From positions 1-64,000 of the forward strand of contig NZ_JAMBNY010000018.1 of the NCBI RefSeq assembly GCF_023715345.1: a stretch of DNA of 64,000 nt, given 5' to 3'. Shown here piece by piece: positions 48,167 through 57,009 of the stretch. The stretch comes from Paenibacillus camelliae (GTDB lineage: Bacteria > Bacillota > Bacilli > Paenibacillales > Paenibacillaceae). The notes under the pieces were generated by a model. The model saw only the letters and a list, made by a program, of their open reading frames with translations, did not search any database and had not been told where the DNA came from. The translations under genes were made by a program, and so were the position numbers. The first letter of the stretch is position 1, and each line of letters opens with the position of its first letter.

Positions 48167-49600
48167 TTATTGCTTGCTGCTTGTATGAAGCGCATCCAAT
48201 GCTTTAAGCATCGGTGTGAATTTAAGTGATGTTTCCTTATACTCGCTCAGCGGCTCAGAATCTCCTACGATCCCGCAGCCTGCAAATAAATAAGCAAGCT
48301 CCTCGCGCAGCAATGCTGAACGAATGGCTGCTGCAAACTCTCCATCGGAATCAGTATTCATCCACCCAATCGGAGCGGCATACCAGCCACGATCCATCTG
48401 CTCGAGTGTTCGAATAGCTTCAAGCGCTCGCTCTCTCGGCATACCGCCAAGTGCTGGAGTCGGATGAAGCGCTTCTACTGCCTGCAGCAGCGACACGCCT
48501 TCCTTTACTTTGCCCTTGATCGGTGTTGCAAGATGCTGGATATCCTTCAGCTTACGAATAATAGGCGCATCCGGTGCATCGACATGGACACAAAGCTGCT
48601 GCATTGCTGCTACAATCATATCTACAGCTAAGCGGTGCTCATGTAGATTCTTAAGATCGTGACGCAAAAAGCTCGCGAGCTCCTCGTCCTCTTGTGACGT
48701 TTGCCCACGTGCCACCGATCCAGCTAACGAAAGTGTAAGCAGCTGCTGTCCCTCACGTCTAATAAGACGCTCAGGTGTTGCCCCTACAAAGCAGCTATTC
48801 GGTTTATCAATTGCAAATACGTACGTATTCAGCTGCTCCTTAAGCAAGCTTCGTAATACAGCCTCCGTGCGAAATGCTTCATCAGACTGGAGCATGACAG
48901 TTCGTGCAAGTACGACCTTCTCTAAATTCCCCTCACGTATAGAAGCAGCAGCCTGCTCAACCGCAGTCATCCAATCAGAGGGTGCAATTTCCTCATGAAT
49001 CATGGAATCATGAGGTGCATCGAGTACCTCACTGTCAACCAGCGGAGGCAACTCGCTAAGCAGCCTATCCAGCTCAGCATCCTCTGCTCGTTCTTCGTTA
49101 GGTGCAATGAGCTGATTGCTTGTCATATAATAACGTCCATCATGTGCGGTAATCATAAATTTAGGCACAGCAAAGCTAGTATGAGCAAAATCACTCCACT
49201 TCTCTGACTGTTCGATCTGCGGATCAAAGGAAAACCCGCCAAACAATATAGGACCTGTATATGGAGATGGCTTATCGACAATCGCATCGTCTACTATAGC
49301 CTTCCACTTGCTATCTACATATTTAAAACGATTCTGTTTATCATCAGCCTCGATCGTTAATACTGCACCTAATCCTACATAGGTTAGTGCACGACCCGGC
49401 TCTGACCAATAAAATCGATTACCACGATACATATGCTCTTGATAAGAAAAAAAGGCTGGCAAATCCGTCTGATTGATTTCAATAACGGAGCTAACCAACA
49501 CTTGCTTGCCTAGGCGTTCGGCCTTGGCCTTTCCTTCTTTCACTAATGCATTCATGCTCGTGCTTAACATACTATAAGTCACGTTCTTCACCCTTGTCAT
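48167..49600 (-). CDS. menF: Menaquinone-specific isochorismate synthase
   Basis: 477 residues with the chorismate-binding fold: FVGATPERLIRREG, LSLAGSVARGQT, VHLHPTPALGG-like LHPTPALGGMPRE and GWYAAPIGWM. It converts chorismate to isochorismate, entering the menaquinone pathway. DhbC-type siderophore synthesis is the alternative, but the men cluster decides. ATG at 49600 has only a weak AAGG site; a second in-frame ATG is at 49570. Confidence 0.94.
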   Translation of the reverse strand: MTRVKNVTYSMLSTSMNALVKEGKAKAERLGKQVLVSSVIEINQTDLPAFFSYQEHMYRGNRFYWSEPGRALTYVGLGAVLTIEADDKQNRFKYVDSKWKAIVDDAIVDKPSPYTGPILFGGFSFDPQIEQSEKWSDFAHTSFAVPKFMITAHDGRYYMTSNQLIAPNEERAEDAELDRLLSELPPLVDSEVLDAPHDSMIHEEIAPSDWMTAVEQAAASIREGNLEKVVLARTVMLQSDEAFRTEAVLRSLLKEQLNTYVFAIDKPNSCFVGATPERLIRREGQQLLTLSLAGSVARGQTSQEDEELASFLRHDLKNLHEHRLAVDMIVAAMQQLCVHVDAPDAPIIRKLKDIQHLATPIKGKVKEGVSLLQAVEALHPTPALGGMPRERALEAIRTLEQMDRGWYAAPIGWMNTDSDGEFAAAIRSALLREELAYLFAGCGIVGDSEPLSEYKETSLKFTPMLKALDALHTSSKQ

Positions 49601-49624
49601 AACCTTGCCGTTTTATCTGTTTCA

Positions 49625-49653
49625 AGAATACACCCCTGCCTGAATAACGTCAA
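49625..49653 (-). promoter_or_regulatory. Sigma-A promoter of the menF operon
   Basis: On the minus strand TTGACG (-35, 49648-49653) and TATTCT (-10, 49625-49630) are 17 bases apart, ending about 25 bases before the menF ATG. Confidence 0.7.
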
Positions 49654-49674
49654 CTTTCTGCCAAGTTTCATGCG

Positions 49675-49703
49675 TTGACACAATAGGTTCATTCCCCTAA
49701 ACT
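49675..49703 (+). promoter_or_regulatory. Sigma-A promoter of menA
   Basis: TTGACA (49675-49680) and TAAACT (49698-49703) with a 17-base spacer point toward menA. It is back to back with the menF promoter, the -35 elements being about 21 bases apart. Confidence 0.65.
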
Positions 49704-49779
49704 TATAGTGCAAGTTCATAAAGTTCGGTTTTCAGCACATTTTAGGACAACATAATTTATATAGTAAGGATGCGTGAAT

Positions 49780-50700
49780 ATGCAAACCCAACTACAAGCT
49801 GCTAATAGCAATGTTTGGTGGCGGCTAATGCGGCCACATACACTTACAGCTTCGTTTGTACCCGTCTTCACAGGTACCGCCATGGCATTGTACGATGGCA
49901 GCGTACAACTTATACTTTTTATGCTTATGCTTATTGCGTCACTGCTAATACAAGCTGCAACCAATATGTTTAATGAGTACTATGATTACGTCAGAGGCTT
50001 GGACAATGAAAACTCTGTAGGAATTGGTGGCACCATCGTCCGAGATGGCGTCGCTCCTAAATTTGTTCGTAATCTCGCCTTTTTATTTTACTTTATATCG
50101 TTGCTGATTGGGATATATATTTGTTACTCCAGCTCTTGGTGGATCGCGGTCATTGGACTACTATCTATGGCGGTTGGATACTTTTATACCGCTGGTCCCT
50201 TTCCAATAGCGTATACACCGTTTGGCGAGCTGTTTTCCGGCTTATTTATGGGCCCAGTCATCATTATGATTACGTATTTCATTCAAACTGGCGATCTAAA
50301 CTGGAGTCATCTCTTTGTGTCGATCAGCGTTGGCTTTTTAATCGGTGCACTTAATTTATCCAACAATATTCGTGATATGGATGGAGATAAGGAGCACGGT
50401 CGACGTACCATCGCAGTTTTGCTTGGAAGACCTGCTTCAATTCAGCTGCTTGGTGCCATTTTTGCGATCGCCTTTGCCTGGATCATCGTCTTAGTTTTTA
50501 TGAAGCATGTCACGCCATGGGCAATGCTTGTATTGATTAGTGTACCACAAGCGATAAGCGCTTATAAGCAATTCATCGGAAAAACAGTAGCCTTTGAAAT
50601 GATGCCTGCCATGAAGGCAACCGGTAAGCTCAACACAATGTTCGGCGTACTGCTGACGTTTAGCTTCATTATTGGATACCTTGTCGAACAATTTCTATGA
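49780..50700 (+). CDS. menA: 1,4-Dihydroxy-2-naphthoate polyprenyltransferase
   Basis: 306 residues, UbiA-type membrane prenyltransferase with about eight helices; Asp-rich motifs NEYYDYVRG and NNIRDMDGDKEHG bind prenyl diphosphate. It attaches the isoprenoid chain to DHNA. ATG at 49780 is better spaced from AAGGA than GTG at 49774. Confidence 0.95.
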   Translation: MQTQLQAANSNVWWRLMRPHTLTASFVPVFTGTAMALYDGSVQLILFMLMLIASLLIQAATNMFNEYYDYVRGLDNENSVGIGGTIVRDGVAPKFVRNLAFLFYFISLLIGIYICYSSSWWIAVIGLLSMAVGYFYTAGPFPIAYTPFGELFSGLFMGPVIIMITYFIQTGDLNWSHLFVSISVGFLIGALNLSNNIRDMDGDKEHGRRTIAVLLGRPASIQLLGAIFAIAFAWIIVLVFMKHVTPWAMLVLISVPQAISAYKQFIGKTVAFEMMPAMKATGKLNTMFGVLLTFSFIIGYLVEQFL

Positions 50701-50717
50701 AAAGGTAGTTGTTACTT

Positions 50718-51113
50718 ATGAACATGATGGACACTACAGGAACGATTATAGAAGCACTACAGATCGAGACAGTATTACTAACACCTGAAAAGGTGATATG
50801 CACCATGCCCGTTAATGAGCGTACACGGCAGCCCTTTGGGTTTCTACACGGCGGAGCATCGCTCGTCCTAGCCGAGACAGTAGCTAGCATTGGCGCATGG
50901 GCTTCGATCGACCAAGAGAATGAAGTTGCCATGGGCATGGAAATTAACGCCAATCATGTCCGTAGCGTTCGCGAGGGCATCGTAACTGCCGTTGGTGTCC
51001 CGCTTCATAAAGGCCGAAAAAGCGCCGTATGGGATATAAAAATTACCGATGAGCAGGATCGACTTCTATGTGTTTCTCGCTGCACGGTAGCTATATCACC
51101 AAAGCGTCCGTAG
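50718..51113 (+). CDS. menI: PaaI-type hot-dog thioesterase (MenI candidate)
   Basis: 131 residues with a hot-dog fold; the family motif is FGFLHGGASLVLAETVAS with ligand Asn/Glu-like positions and EINANHVRSVREG. Located 17 bases after menA, so probably co-transcribed; DHNA-CoA thioesterase (MenI/YuxO-type) is the missing step of the cluster. Symbol by context, not proof. ATG 50718 is preferred over TTG 50709. Confidence 0.8.
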   Translation: MNMMDTTGTIIEALQIETVLLTPEKVICTMPVNERTRQPFGFLHGGASLVLAETVASIGAWASIDQENEVAMGMEINANHVRSVREGIVTAVGVPLHKGRKSAVWDIKITDEQDRLLCVSRCTVAISPKRP

Positions 51114-51144
51114 TCGTAAGCAGATGAATATAGGAATATATATG

Positions 51145-51211
51145 AAAAGCACCAGCGCAAGGAGATATGGGGATCAACATCTGAACCTACTCTTTGCACT
51201 GGTGCTTTTTT
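51145..51211. terminator. Bidirectional terminator between menI and the antiporter
   Basis: AAAAGCACCAGCGCAA (51145-51160) pairs with TTGCACTGGTGCTTTT (51194-51209) with one mismatch, T/A runs on both sides, long loop; convergent genes flank it. Confidence 0.8.
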
Positions 51212-51215
51212 ATGA

Positions 51216-52400
51216 TTATTGATTCAGTGTTGTGCCTTGCTGTGCTTTCACTGGCTCATTAGATGAACCTGAGAACAGCATCTTAAGCAATGGCGGTGTC
51301 ACTAAGGTTGTCACAATGACAACTAGCACCACTGATGTAAAGTATTGCTGCGGCAATAAGCCTGACGCAAGACCGGAAGACGCAATAATTAAAGCAACCT
51401 CACCACGAGAGATCATACCTGCGCCAATGACGAGCGATGATTTCATGGAAAAGCCGGTTATCCGTGCTCCGAAGCCGCACCCAATCAGCTTTGTTATAAT
51501 CGCAACAATGCTAAGCAATACCATAAACCAAACCTGCTCGCCTAGCCCGTCAAATGTAATGTTTAATCCGATGCTGACAAAAAACACAGGAACGAACAAT
51601 GTATACGTAATTGGTTCAACTCGGTGCTCTACTTCCTTGCGGAATTTCGTCTGACTAATTGCGATCCCAGCTGCAAAGGAACCAATGATGCCGGCTACTC
51701 CTAACCATTCTGCGAAGTAAGCAAACCCAAGACAAAGCACAATCGCACCACTCATAATCGCCTCTGTTACTTTAAGCTTAGCTGCCAGCTTCATAATAAG
51801 CGGAACCAACCATATACTTGCTACAGCAATGACGGCAAAGAAGATAACTTTCTTCCCTATCAACAACGGAATAGATACACTTTCTCCTCCCGTACCTAAG
51901 AAGCTCATCATGATTGCAAGTAAAATAACTACGACGATATCATCAACAACTGCCGCACCTAGTATGGTAGTACCCTCACGTGAGCTAAGCTTATCCATCT
52001 CCTTCAAAGCTTGTACAGAGATACTAACGCTTGTCGCACATAGCAGCAAGCCCATAAATAATGCTTCCGTCTGTGAAAGCCCTAAAGCGATAGCAACACC
52101 GTACCCACCAATTAGCGGTAAAACTATGCCACCGAGTGCAACAGCAACCGCTGATTTCCAGTTAGCCTTTAATTGCTCAAGATCCGTTTCCAGCCCTGCG
52201 ATAAACATCAGCAGCAGCACTCCGATTTCGGCGAAGTGACCAATGAACTCGTTAGGCTCGACCCAGCCAAGAACGGCAGGTCCAACCAATATTCCTGCTA
52301 TCAGCTTTCCAAGCACAGAAGGCTGACCAATCATAACAGCTAGATGTCCTGCAACCTTCGTAAATATAACAATAATGACTAGTGCTAATATATATTCCAT
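51216..52400 (-). CDS. CPA2-type cation/proton antiporter
   Basis: 394 residues with about 12 hydrophobic segments; features of the KefB/GerN/NapA family are GQPSVLGKLIAGILVGPAVLG, FIAGLETDLEQLK, LLLCATSVSISVQAL, GAAVVDDIVVVILL and ISRGEVALIIAS. It exchanges Na or K for protons. The ATG at 52400 has AGGAGAA upstream. No RCK or TrkA-N domain is fused. Confidence 0.88.
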   Translation of the reverse strand: MEYILALVIIVIFTKVAGHLAVMIGQPSVLGKLIAGILVGPAVLGWVEPNEFIGHFAEIGVLLLMFIAGLETDLEQLKANWKSAVAVALGGIVLPLIGGYGVAIALGLSQTEALFMGLLLCATSVSISVQALKEMDKLSSREGTTILGAAVVDDIVVVILLAIMMSFLGTGGESVSIPLLIGKKVIFFAVIAVASIWLVPLIMKLAAKLKVTEAIMSGAIVLCLGFAYFAEWLGVAGIIGSFAAGIAISQTKFRKEVEHRVEPITYTLFVPVFFVSIGLNITFDGLGEQVWFMVLLSIVAIITKLIGCGFGARITGFSMKSSLVIGAGMISRGEVALIIASSGLASGLLPQQYFTSVVLVVIVTTLVTPPLLKMLFSGSSNEPVKAQQGTTLNQ

Positions 52401-52457
52401 ATGAGTTCTCCTATCCATTCATCTCTATTGTAGCAGGTAGTTTACATCACGAAAAAA

Positions 52458-52525
52458 GAGTCCGCAAACTACGGACTCTCCAAAAAATAAATAGGAGGAG
52501 CCTGTAGTGACAGGCTCCTCCTATT
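52458..52525 (-). terminator. Tandem terminators of the rpsF-ssb-rpsR operon
   Basis: Two stems follow rpsR: AATAGGAGGAGCCTGT / ACAGGCTCCTCCTATT (52490-52505 with 52510-52525), then GAGTCCG / CGGACTC (52458-52464 with 52472-52478), each followed by a T run on the minus strand. Confidence 0.9.
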
Positions 52526-52541
52526 CTTGCATATATAACTA

Positions 52542-52817
52542 CTATTCAGTAGTGTATGGTAGCAAAGCGATTTGACGAGAACGTTTAACCGCAATTGTCA
52601 ATAGACGTTGATACTTAGCGCTTGTACCAGTTACACGACGAGGTAGAATTTTACCACGCTCGCTGATGAACTTTTTAAGCAAATCAGTATCTTTATAGTC
52701 AATGTGCGTAATTTTGTTTACTGTGAAGTAACAAACTTTACGACGTTTGTTGCGTCCGCCTTTACGAGAGAATTTACGCTCGCTGCGCTCTTCTCCGCCT
52801 TCTTTTTTGAAGCTCAT
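52542..52817 (-). CDS. rpsR: 30S ribosomal protein S18
   Basis: 91 residues; [18 protein letters not shown] and [15 protein letters not shown] are diagnostic. The ATG at 52817 follows AAGGA; the longer frame from 52835 adds a non-conserved leader. Confidence 0.97.
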   Translation of the reverse strand: MSFKKEGGEERSERKFSRKGGRNKRRKVCYFTVNKITHIDYKDTDLLKKFISERGKILPRRVTGTSAKYQRLLTIAVKRSRQIALLPYTTE

Positions 52818-52859
52818 TTGAACCCATCCTTTCATTAAAAATTCAATTTCGTGTTCATA

Positions 52860-53345
52860 TTAGAACGGCAAGTCATCTTCTGAAATATCAATTGGGCGTC
52901 CATCATCCTTAAAAGGATCGACGTTGCTACTGCGTGATGGTTGAGCTGGTCGATTAGAGCTGCCACCTGCATTATAACCATCACCACTACCATAGCTACC
53001 CTCTTCACGTTGTTGATTGCCATCACGATTAGATTCCAAGAAGCGAACATTGTCTGCAATTACTTCCGTAACATACACACGCTTGCCCTCATTATTCTCG
53101 TAATTTCTTACCTGAATACGGCCTTCAACTGCGGTTAAACGACCTTTGCGCAAGTAATTTGCACATGTTTCTGCCAGTTGGCGCCAAGTGACAACCGGAA
53201 TAAAATCCGCTTCACGTTCGCCGTTACTACCAGAAAACGGACGATCAACAGCAATCGTAAATTGAGTTACAGCAACACCAGCGGGGGTATAACGAAGCTC
53301 AGGATCTCTAGTTAATCTACCGATCAATATTACGCGGTTCAACAT
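52860..53345 (-). CDS. ssb: Single-stranded DNA-binding protein
   Basis: 161 residues: OB fold (MLNRVILIGRLTRDPELRYT, VVTWRQLAE), Gly/Ser/Asn-rich linker, and the acidic tip EDDLPF that recruits repair and replication proteins. Between rpsF and rpsR as in Bacillales. Confidence 0.97.
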   Translation of the reverse strand: MLNRVILIGRLTRDPELRYTPAGVAVTQFTIAVDRPFSGSNGEREADFIPVVTWRQLAETCANYLRKGRLTAVEGRIQVRNYENNEGKRVYVTEVIADNVRFLESNRDGNQQREEGSYGSGDGYNAGGSSNRPAQPSRSSNVDPFKDDGRPIDISEDDLPF

Positions 53346-53378
53346 CTATATGACCTCCCAATCAAACCTTCACACTTC

Positions 53379-53663
53379 TTAAGCTACATCTCTTACGATC
53401 AACACACGGATAACTTCATCCGCAATCTTCATCACGCGGTCAAGCTCGCTAACAATTTCAGCTGTTGCCGAGAACTGTGTAAGAACAAAATAACCTTCAC
53501 GAAGTTTGTTGATTTCATACGCAAGACGACGTTTGCCAAGGATATCAGATTTAATAACCTCACCGCCGTTAGAGATGACACTGTTGAATTTTTCAACTAG
53601 AGCTTGAACAGCTTCCTGTTCAACATCCGGACGGATGATGTACATCACTTCATATTTGCGCAT
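53379..53663 (-). CDS. rpsF: 30S ribosomal protein S6
   Basis: 94 residues; MRKYEVMYIIRPDVE and GKRRLAYEINKLREGYFVL are diagnostic. First gene of rpsF-ssb-rpsR with a strong AAAGGAGGTG site and a leader hairpin (CCACTTCGTGG with CCG nearby) that may be the S6:S18 autoregulatory motif. Confidence 0.97.
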   Translation of the reverse strand: MRKYEVMYIIRPDVEQEAVQALVEKFNSVISNGGEVIKSDILGKRRLAYEINKLREGYFVLTQFSATAEIVSELDRVMKIADEVIRVLIVRDVA

Positions 53664-53738
53664 TACATTTCACCTCCTTTTGGACTAACGGCCCCACGAA
53701 GTGGAGCAAGGAGCGAACAATTAAGCTCGCATCTGTAT

Positions 53739-53767
53739 ATTATACTAAATCAATTGGGCGATGGCAA
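53739..53767 (-). promoter_or_regulatory. Sigma-A promoter of the rpsF operon
   Basis: On the minus strand TTGCCA (53762-53767), 17-base spacer, TATAAT (53739-53744). This gives a leader of about 70 bases before rpsF. Confidence 0.8.
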
Positions 53768-54981
53768 GATAAAACGGTGCTGTTGCATCAACTTTCAATT
53801 ATTTCCCTACATAACTTAACACTAATCACGCATGTAATGATCTTAGGCATCATATATAAGCAAGTAAATATGAGAATAGTGCACGACCAAGTGAATTTTA
53901 GTCAGCATTACTTCTATATTCTATATAAGTCATTTATTAGTCATTCGAGATGACAGTTGAGTTTACTATTCGCGTTATTATGAAATTCAATCGTAAAGCT
54001 TTGTACTGTTCACTCTCTGGACCGCTAAAACGGATAGCTAACCAAATAACTCATTTTTTTTATTTATGATGTATAAAACGAAATACAATGTGGCACTATA
54101 TTATTGACGGTGAAGAGAGGTGTGGTTCCGTTGTACTTCACTAGCTTAAGTTCAACAGATTCAAAAAAGCTTATTCTTGCAGTTAATTGCGACAAAGAAG
54201 TGTGCTCTTTACCTTAAAAAAGTATTGAGCTGAATGAATACGAGTTATTCCTTAGCCTACGCTGAGTTGTTTTCGTAAGTCAGTTCTTTGTCTAGAATGA
54301 ATTTGCTAACTAATCAACCACCGTCAAAAAGCCTCATCCCTTTGTCATATGACGACGGGATGGGGCTTTTCTACTTTCTTACTGCTTCTTATTTATCCCT
54401 TCGCTTTTTAAAGGTTGCTGCTTTTAATCATTTCCCTGGAAATATGTGTTATGACATTTTAAGCGCTTACCACGGTATTCATGGCAACCTGCTCAAAACA
54501 CAAAATGAATTGAAAAAGTTATCCCTCAAAAAATAAGAGCTGCCATCAATAGCTGTGGATAGTCAAATTTTAATGTTATTAACAATCTTAACAACTCCAC
54601 AATGACGGTTTCCACAGTAATAATGTTAATGTTTAATCACACAGCTGTGAGCTGTGCTCTATGTTAGGACTGCTCTATTTGAAATTTTTAATTGCAAATT
54701 TGTTATTGCGACTTACTTTAAAATGTAGGTCTGTGCATGTCATATCGCTTCATAGTTACGATTCAAATTGAAGCTCTGCCATCCTTTTCCTTACCTTTCT
54801 CCCGTAACTTGTAACAATATCGCTGTATAATGATCGCTTCCTTAAGAAATTGATAAATTGCAGCTTATGTTTTATAAAGTGACATAAAACACTCAGAATT
54901 TTGTCTATTTTTCAGTGATAACGTCATTAATAGCCGGGAAGCCGCGAAACTCGAAATAACGACAGAGGGAGGGTGTCAACT
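53768..54981. other. Gene-poor stretch of about 1.2 kb
   Basis: I find no supportable gene. Both strands are broken by stops; the one frame over 60 codons (54288-54536) runs through a perfect terminator hairpin. There is an orphan terminator at 54326-54372 and DnaA-box-like heptamers near 54554 and 54611. It may be decayed accessory DNA. Confidence 0.6.
54326..54372. terminator. Orphan bidirectional terminator
   Basis: AAAAGCCTCATCCC (54327-54340) pairs with GGGATGGGGCTTTT (54357-54370) with one G-T pair, inner GTCATATGAC palindrome. No gene ends next to it. Confidence 0.8.
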
Positions 54982-55196
54982 ATGCTGTCATCCTTATCCT
55001 GTTTTGTGCTGTATTCCATGATTGGTAAGCATTCATACGCATAGGTGTGACCTATTGGATCAATGATGGCAAAACCTTTAATGAACATATAACGATTCTA
55101 GTACGATCTAATGATGAGCTCGCGGAGTTTATCGGGGCAACAATATAGCGTGGATTTATTGAACATTGTTGGACAGAAGAACAGCATATAGCTTAG
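54982..55196 (+). pseudogene. Decayed small gene (frameshift and in-frame stop)
   Basis: An ATG at 54982 behind GGGAGGG opens a 20-codon frame (MLSSLSCFVLYSMIGKHSYA). A second frame, 55029-55196, has protein-like sequence GVTYWINDGKTFNEHITILV and ELAEFIGATI, then a TAG at 55146, then RGFIEHCWTEEQHIA to a second TAG. Joining the frames by one shift and reading through TAG gives about 70 residues. The parent family is not recognised. Confidence 0.5.
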
Positions 55197-55249
55197 TAAT
55201 AGTGCATGTACAACATGCTACTACTACTATTCAAGCCATATATTTAAAC

Positions 55250-55282
55250 AACAAAAAGAGGCTCCTTATTAAGAGCCTCTAA
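55250..55282 (-). terminator. Terminator of tRNA-Ser
   Basis: AGAGGCTC (55257-55264) pairs with GAGCCTCT (55273-55280); TTTTTGTTGTTT follows on the minus strand. Confidence 0.85.
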
Positions 55283-55300
55283 ATGTTATTGACGAATGAA

Positions 55301-55392
55301 TGGCGGAGAAGGTGGGATTCGAACCCACGCACGCCTTGCGACGCCTAACTGATTTCGAGTCAGTCCCCTTATAACCACTTGGGTACTTCTCC
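55301..55392 (-). tRNA. tRNA-Ser (anticodon CGA)
   Basis: 92 bases with acceptor stem GGAGAAG/CTTCTCC, D arm with CCCAAGTGGTTATAAGGGG, anticodon loop CTCGAAA (CGA), the long variable arm of class II tRNAs, T loop GGTTCGAATCC, and an encoded CCA end. Confidence 0.95.
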
Positions 55393-55406
55393 TTTTGCAC
55401 GAAATT

Positions 55407-55436
55407 AATATATCATAAATGACTATCAGTATTCAA
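55407..55436 (-). promoter_or_regulatory. Promoter of tRNA-Ser
   Basis: On the minus strand TTGAAT (55431-55436), 18 bases, TATATT (55407-55412), about 15 bases before the tRNA. Confidence 0.55.
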
Positions 55437-55466
55437 CTTTATTTCTTAACCAGTGCTTCTCCAATT

Positions 55467-55673
55467 CTATTCTTCTGATACCTCTGATTTTCCCACTACT
55501 TTACGCATGTTTTTTTCGAATTTTGCGCGCGGCAGTAAGATACTGTGTCCACAACCAACACACTTCATTCGAATATCCATCCCCATGCGGATAACTATCA
55601 TTTCGTTTGATCCACATGGGTGTAGCTTCTTCATCTGAACAATATCCCCAAGCTCGAATTGCTTACGCTCCAT
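55467..55673 (-). CDS. DUF951 family small protein (YyzM-like)
   Basis: 68 residues: ELGDIVQMKKLHPCGSNEM and MKCVGCGHSILLPRAKFEKN match DUF951. Cysteines at HPCG and CVGC could bind zinc; resembles small nucleic-acid-binding proteins. ATG at 55673 with GAGGTGA upstream. The tRNA-Ser gene follows on the same strand. Confidence 0.88.
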   Translation of the reverse strand: MERKQFELGDIVQMKKLHPCGSNEMIVIRMGMDIRMKCVGCGHSILLPRAKFEKNMRKVVGKSEVSEE

Positions 55674-56046
55674 ATCGAAATCACCTCGCATTTTTATTCA
55701 TGTGGATCTTTATCTTCCTATAGCAGAAAGTATCCACAGTTATAGACACTTCATTTAATCAATGGAATAGCTTATCCGTCGTAGACACCTGTTCATAGCT
55801 TATCTCTCAACAAGAATAATGTTGAGCTTCGTGTTCCTCGAGTCCCACTTATAAAAGAATCCTCTTCCTCTTTACCTAGAACCTACTGCCTTTTGTTGCT
55901 GTCTCTTCTAGGCGCTTCTGACCTGCCTCATGAAACGATGCTATATACAAAGAAATCATCCATCTTATGTACTACTATACTAAATAAATCGAAAGCACGG
56001 CTATTCTCCTGAGCTCAACCGCATATACATTATTATCTCGCTTACA
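55674..56046. other. 373-bp intergenic region
   Basis: No gene seen. It contains two DnaA-box-like sequences, TGTGGATCT (55701) and GTATCCACAG (55730), and an AT-rich region before DUF951 that must hold its promoter. Confidence 0.5.
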
Positions 56047-56289
56047 TTATAGTCTTTGCTCATATCCTTCAGCAGTATGTTCAAATATTCCGCGAATATC
56101 CACATGCTCACTCGTTAGTATGTCCTTCACTTGCTCAAGTTCAGCTGCTGGAAAATGTATAGACAATGCGCAGCCCGCTGTAATTTCCTTCGGTGTAGGA
56201 CATATATCAATATCAATCTCTGCATATTCTAATAACATCTCTGCTCGCAGCGCCTGCTGCGTCGAATCAAATGCAATAAGCATGTTCAT
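56047..56289 (-). CDS. DUF3343 protein (putative Se/S carrier-like)
   Basis: 80 residues; MLIAFDSTQQALRAEMLLE and the ICPTPKEITAGCALSI segment match DUF3343. Family members accompany cysteine desulfurases and selenium genes; Cys at position about 30 and 40 could carry sulfur. A cysteine desulfurase lies 1.3 kb away on the same strand, with yyaC between. Confidence 0.85.
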   Translation of the reverse strand: MNMLIAFDSTQQALRAEMLLEYAEIDIDICPTPKEITAGCALSIHFPAAELEQVKDILTSEHVDIRGIFEHTAEGYEQRL

Positions 56290-56387
56290 GAAAGCTGCTC
56301 CTTTCTCACCTAGAAGTATAAATTAAACAATTCAGTAACATACTGATACTAATATTTTGTTTCAAGAAAGGAAACTTACAAGAAACA

Positions 56388-56978
56388 ATGGAAACGAACT
56401 CACCTATTAAATTACCCTATAACTCTCCAATGATTCGAAGTTTGCTGCAGCAAGAGCTTTCGAACCTGTTGGGATTGGCTCTCCCTCACCAACCAATCGT
56501 CGTTATATGCATTGGCACAGATCGTTCAACTGGAGATTCATTGGGGCCGTTAGTAGGATCTTCCCTAGCTAAATACCGTTCGAGCTTTATGCATGTTTTC
56601 GGAACAATTGCTGAGCCTGTGCATGCGCTTAACTTAGCTGACACCTTAGCATCGATTCATAAACAATTCACCCATCCATTTATTATTGGAATTGATGCAT
56701 GCTTAGGTCAAGCTTCAAGTGTTGGCTGTATTCAAGCAGGGCAAGGTCCCGTTCGTCCTGGAGCAGGAGTGAACAAGGATTTACCTCCTGTAGGAGATAT
56801 CCATATTACCGGTATCGTAAATGTCGGTGGATTCATGGAGTATTTTGTTTTGCAAAACACACGTCTTCATCTGGTTATGTCAATGTCTGAAATTATATCA
56901 CAATGTCTTTACTACGCTACATCAAAGCATATACGTTCGATGAATATGAACAGCGAGCAGTCTACTGGCATTCATTAG
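56388..56978 (+). CDS. yyaC: Spore protease YyaC
   Basis: 196 residues; VVICIGTDRSTGDSLGPLVGS, GTIAEPVHALNL and IGIDACLGQASSVG are diagnostic (GPR-like fold, DUF1256). Made in sporulation. Its only plus-strand position among minus-strand neighbours matches B. subtilis-like order. The ATG lies 16 bases from AGGA, so the start is not certain. Confidence 0.92.
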   Translation: METNSPIKLPYNSPMIRSLLQQELSNLLGLALPHQPIVVICIGTDRSTGDSLGPLVGSSLAKYRSSFMHVFGTIAEPVHALNLADTLASIHKQFTHPFIIGIDACLGQASSVGCIQAGQGPVRPGAGVNKDLPPVGDIHITGIVNVGGFMEYFVLQNTRLHLVMSMSEIISQCLYYATSKHIRSMNMNSEQSTGIH

Positions 56979-57009
56979 CCTTTCACGTACGCTACTCGCT
57001 GTAGTTGTA

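Noticed and set aside
54288..54536. 82-codon open frame on the plus strand
   Set aside because: It runs through a perfect terminator hairpin, has no ribosome site and its product looks non-protein-like.
53768..55740. Possible second origin from DnaA-like boxes
   Set aside because: Boxes are imperfect and scattered, with no AT-rich unwinding element or dnaA next to them; the true oriC should be to the right of mnmG.
56950..57001. CAGCGAG/CTCGCTG hairpin as terminator between yyaC and DUF4446
   Set aside because: The stem is short, the loop is about 38 bases and no T tract follows.
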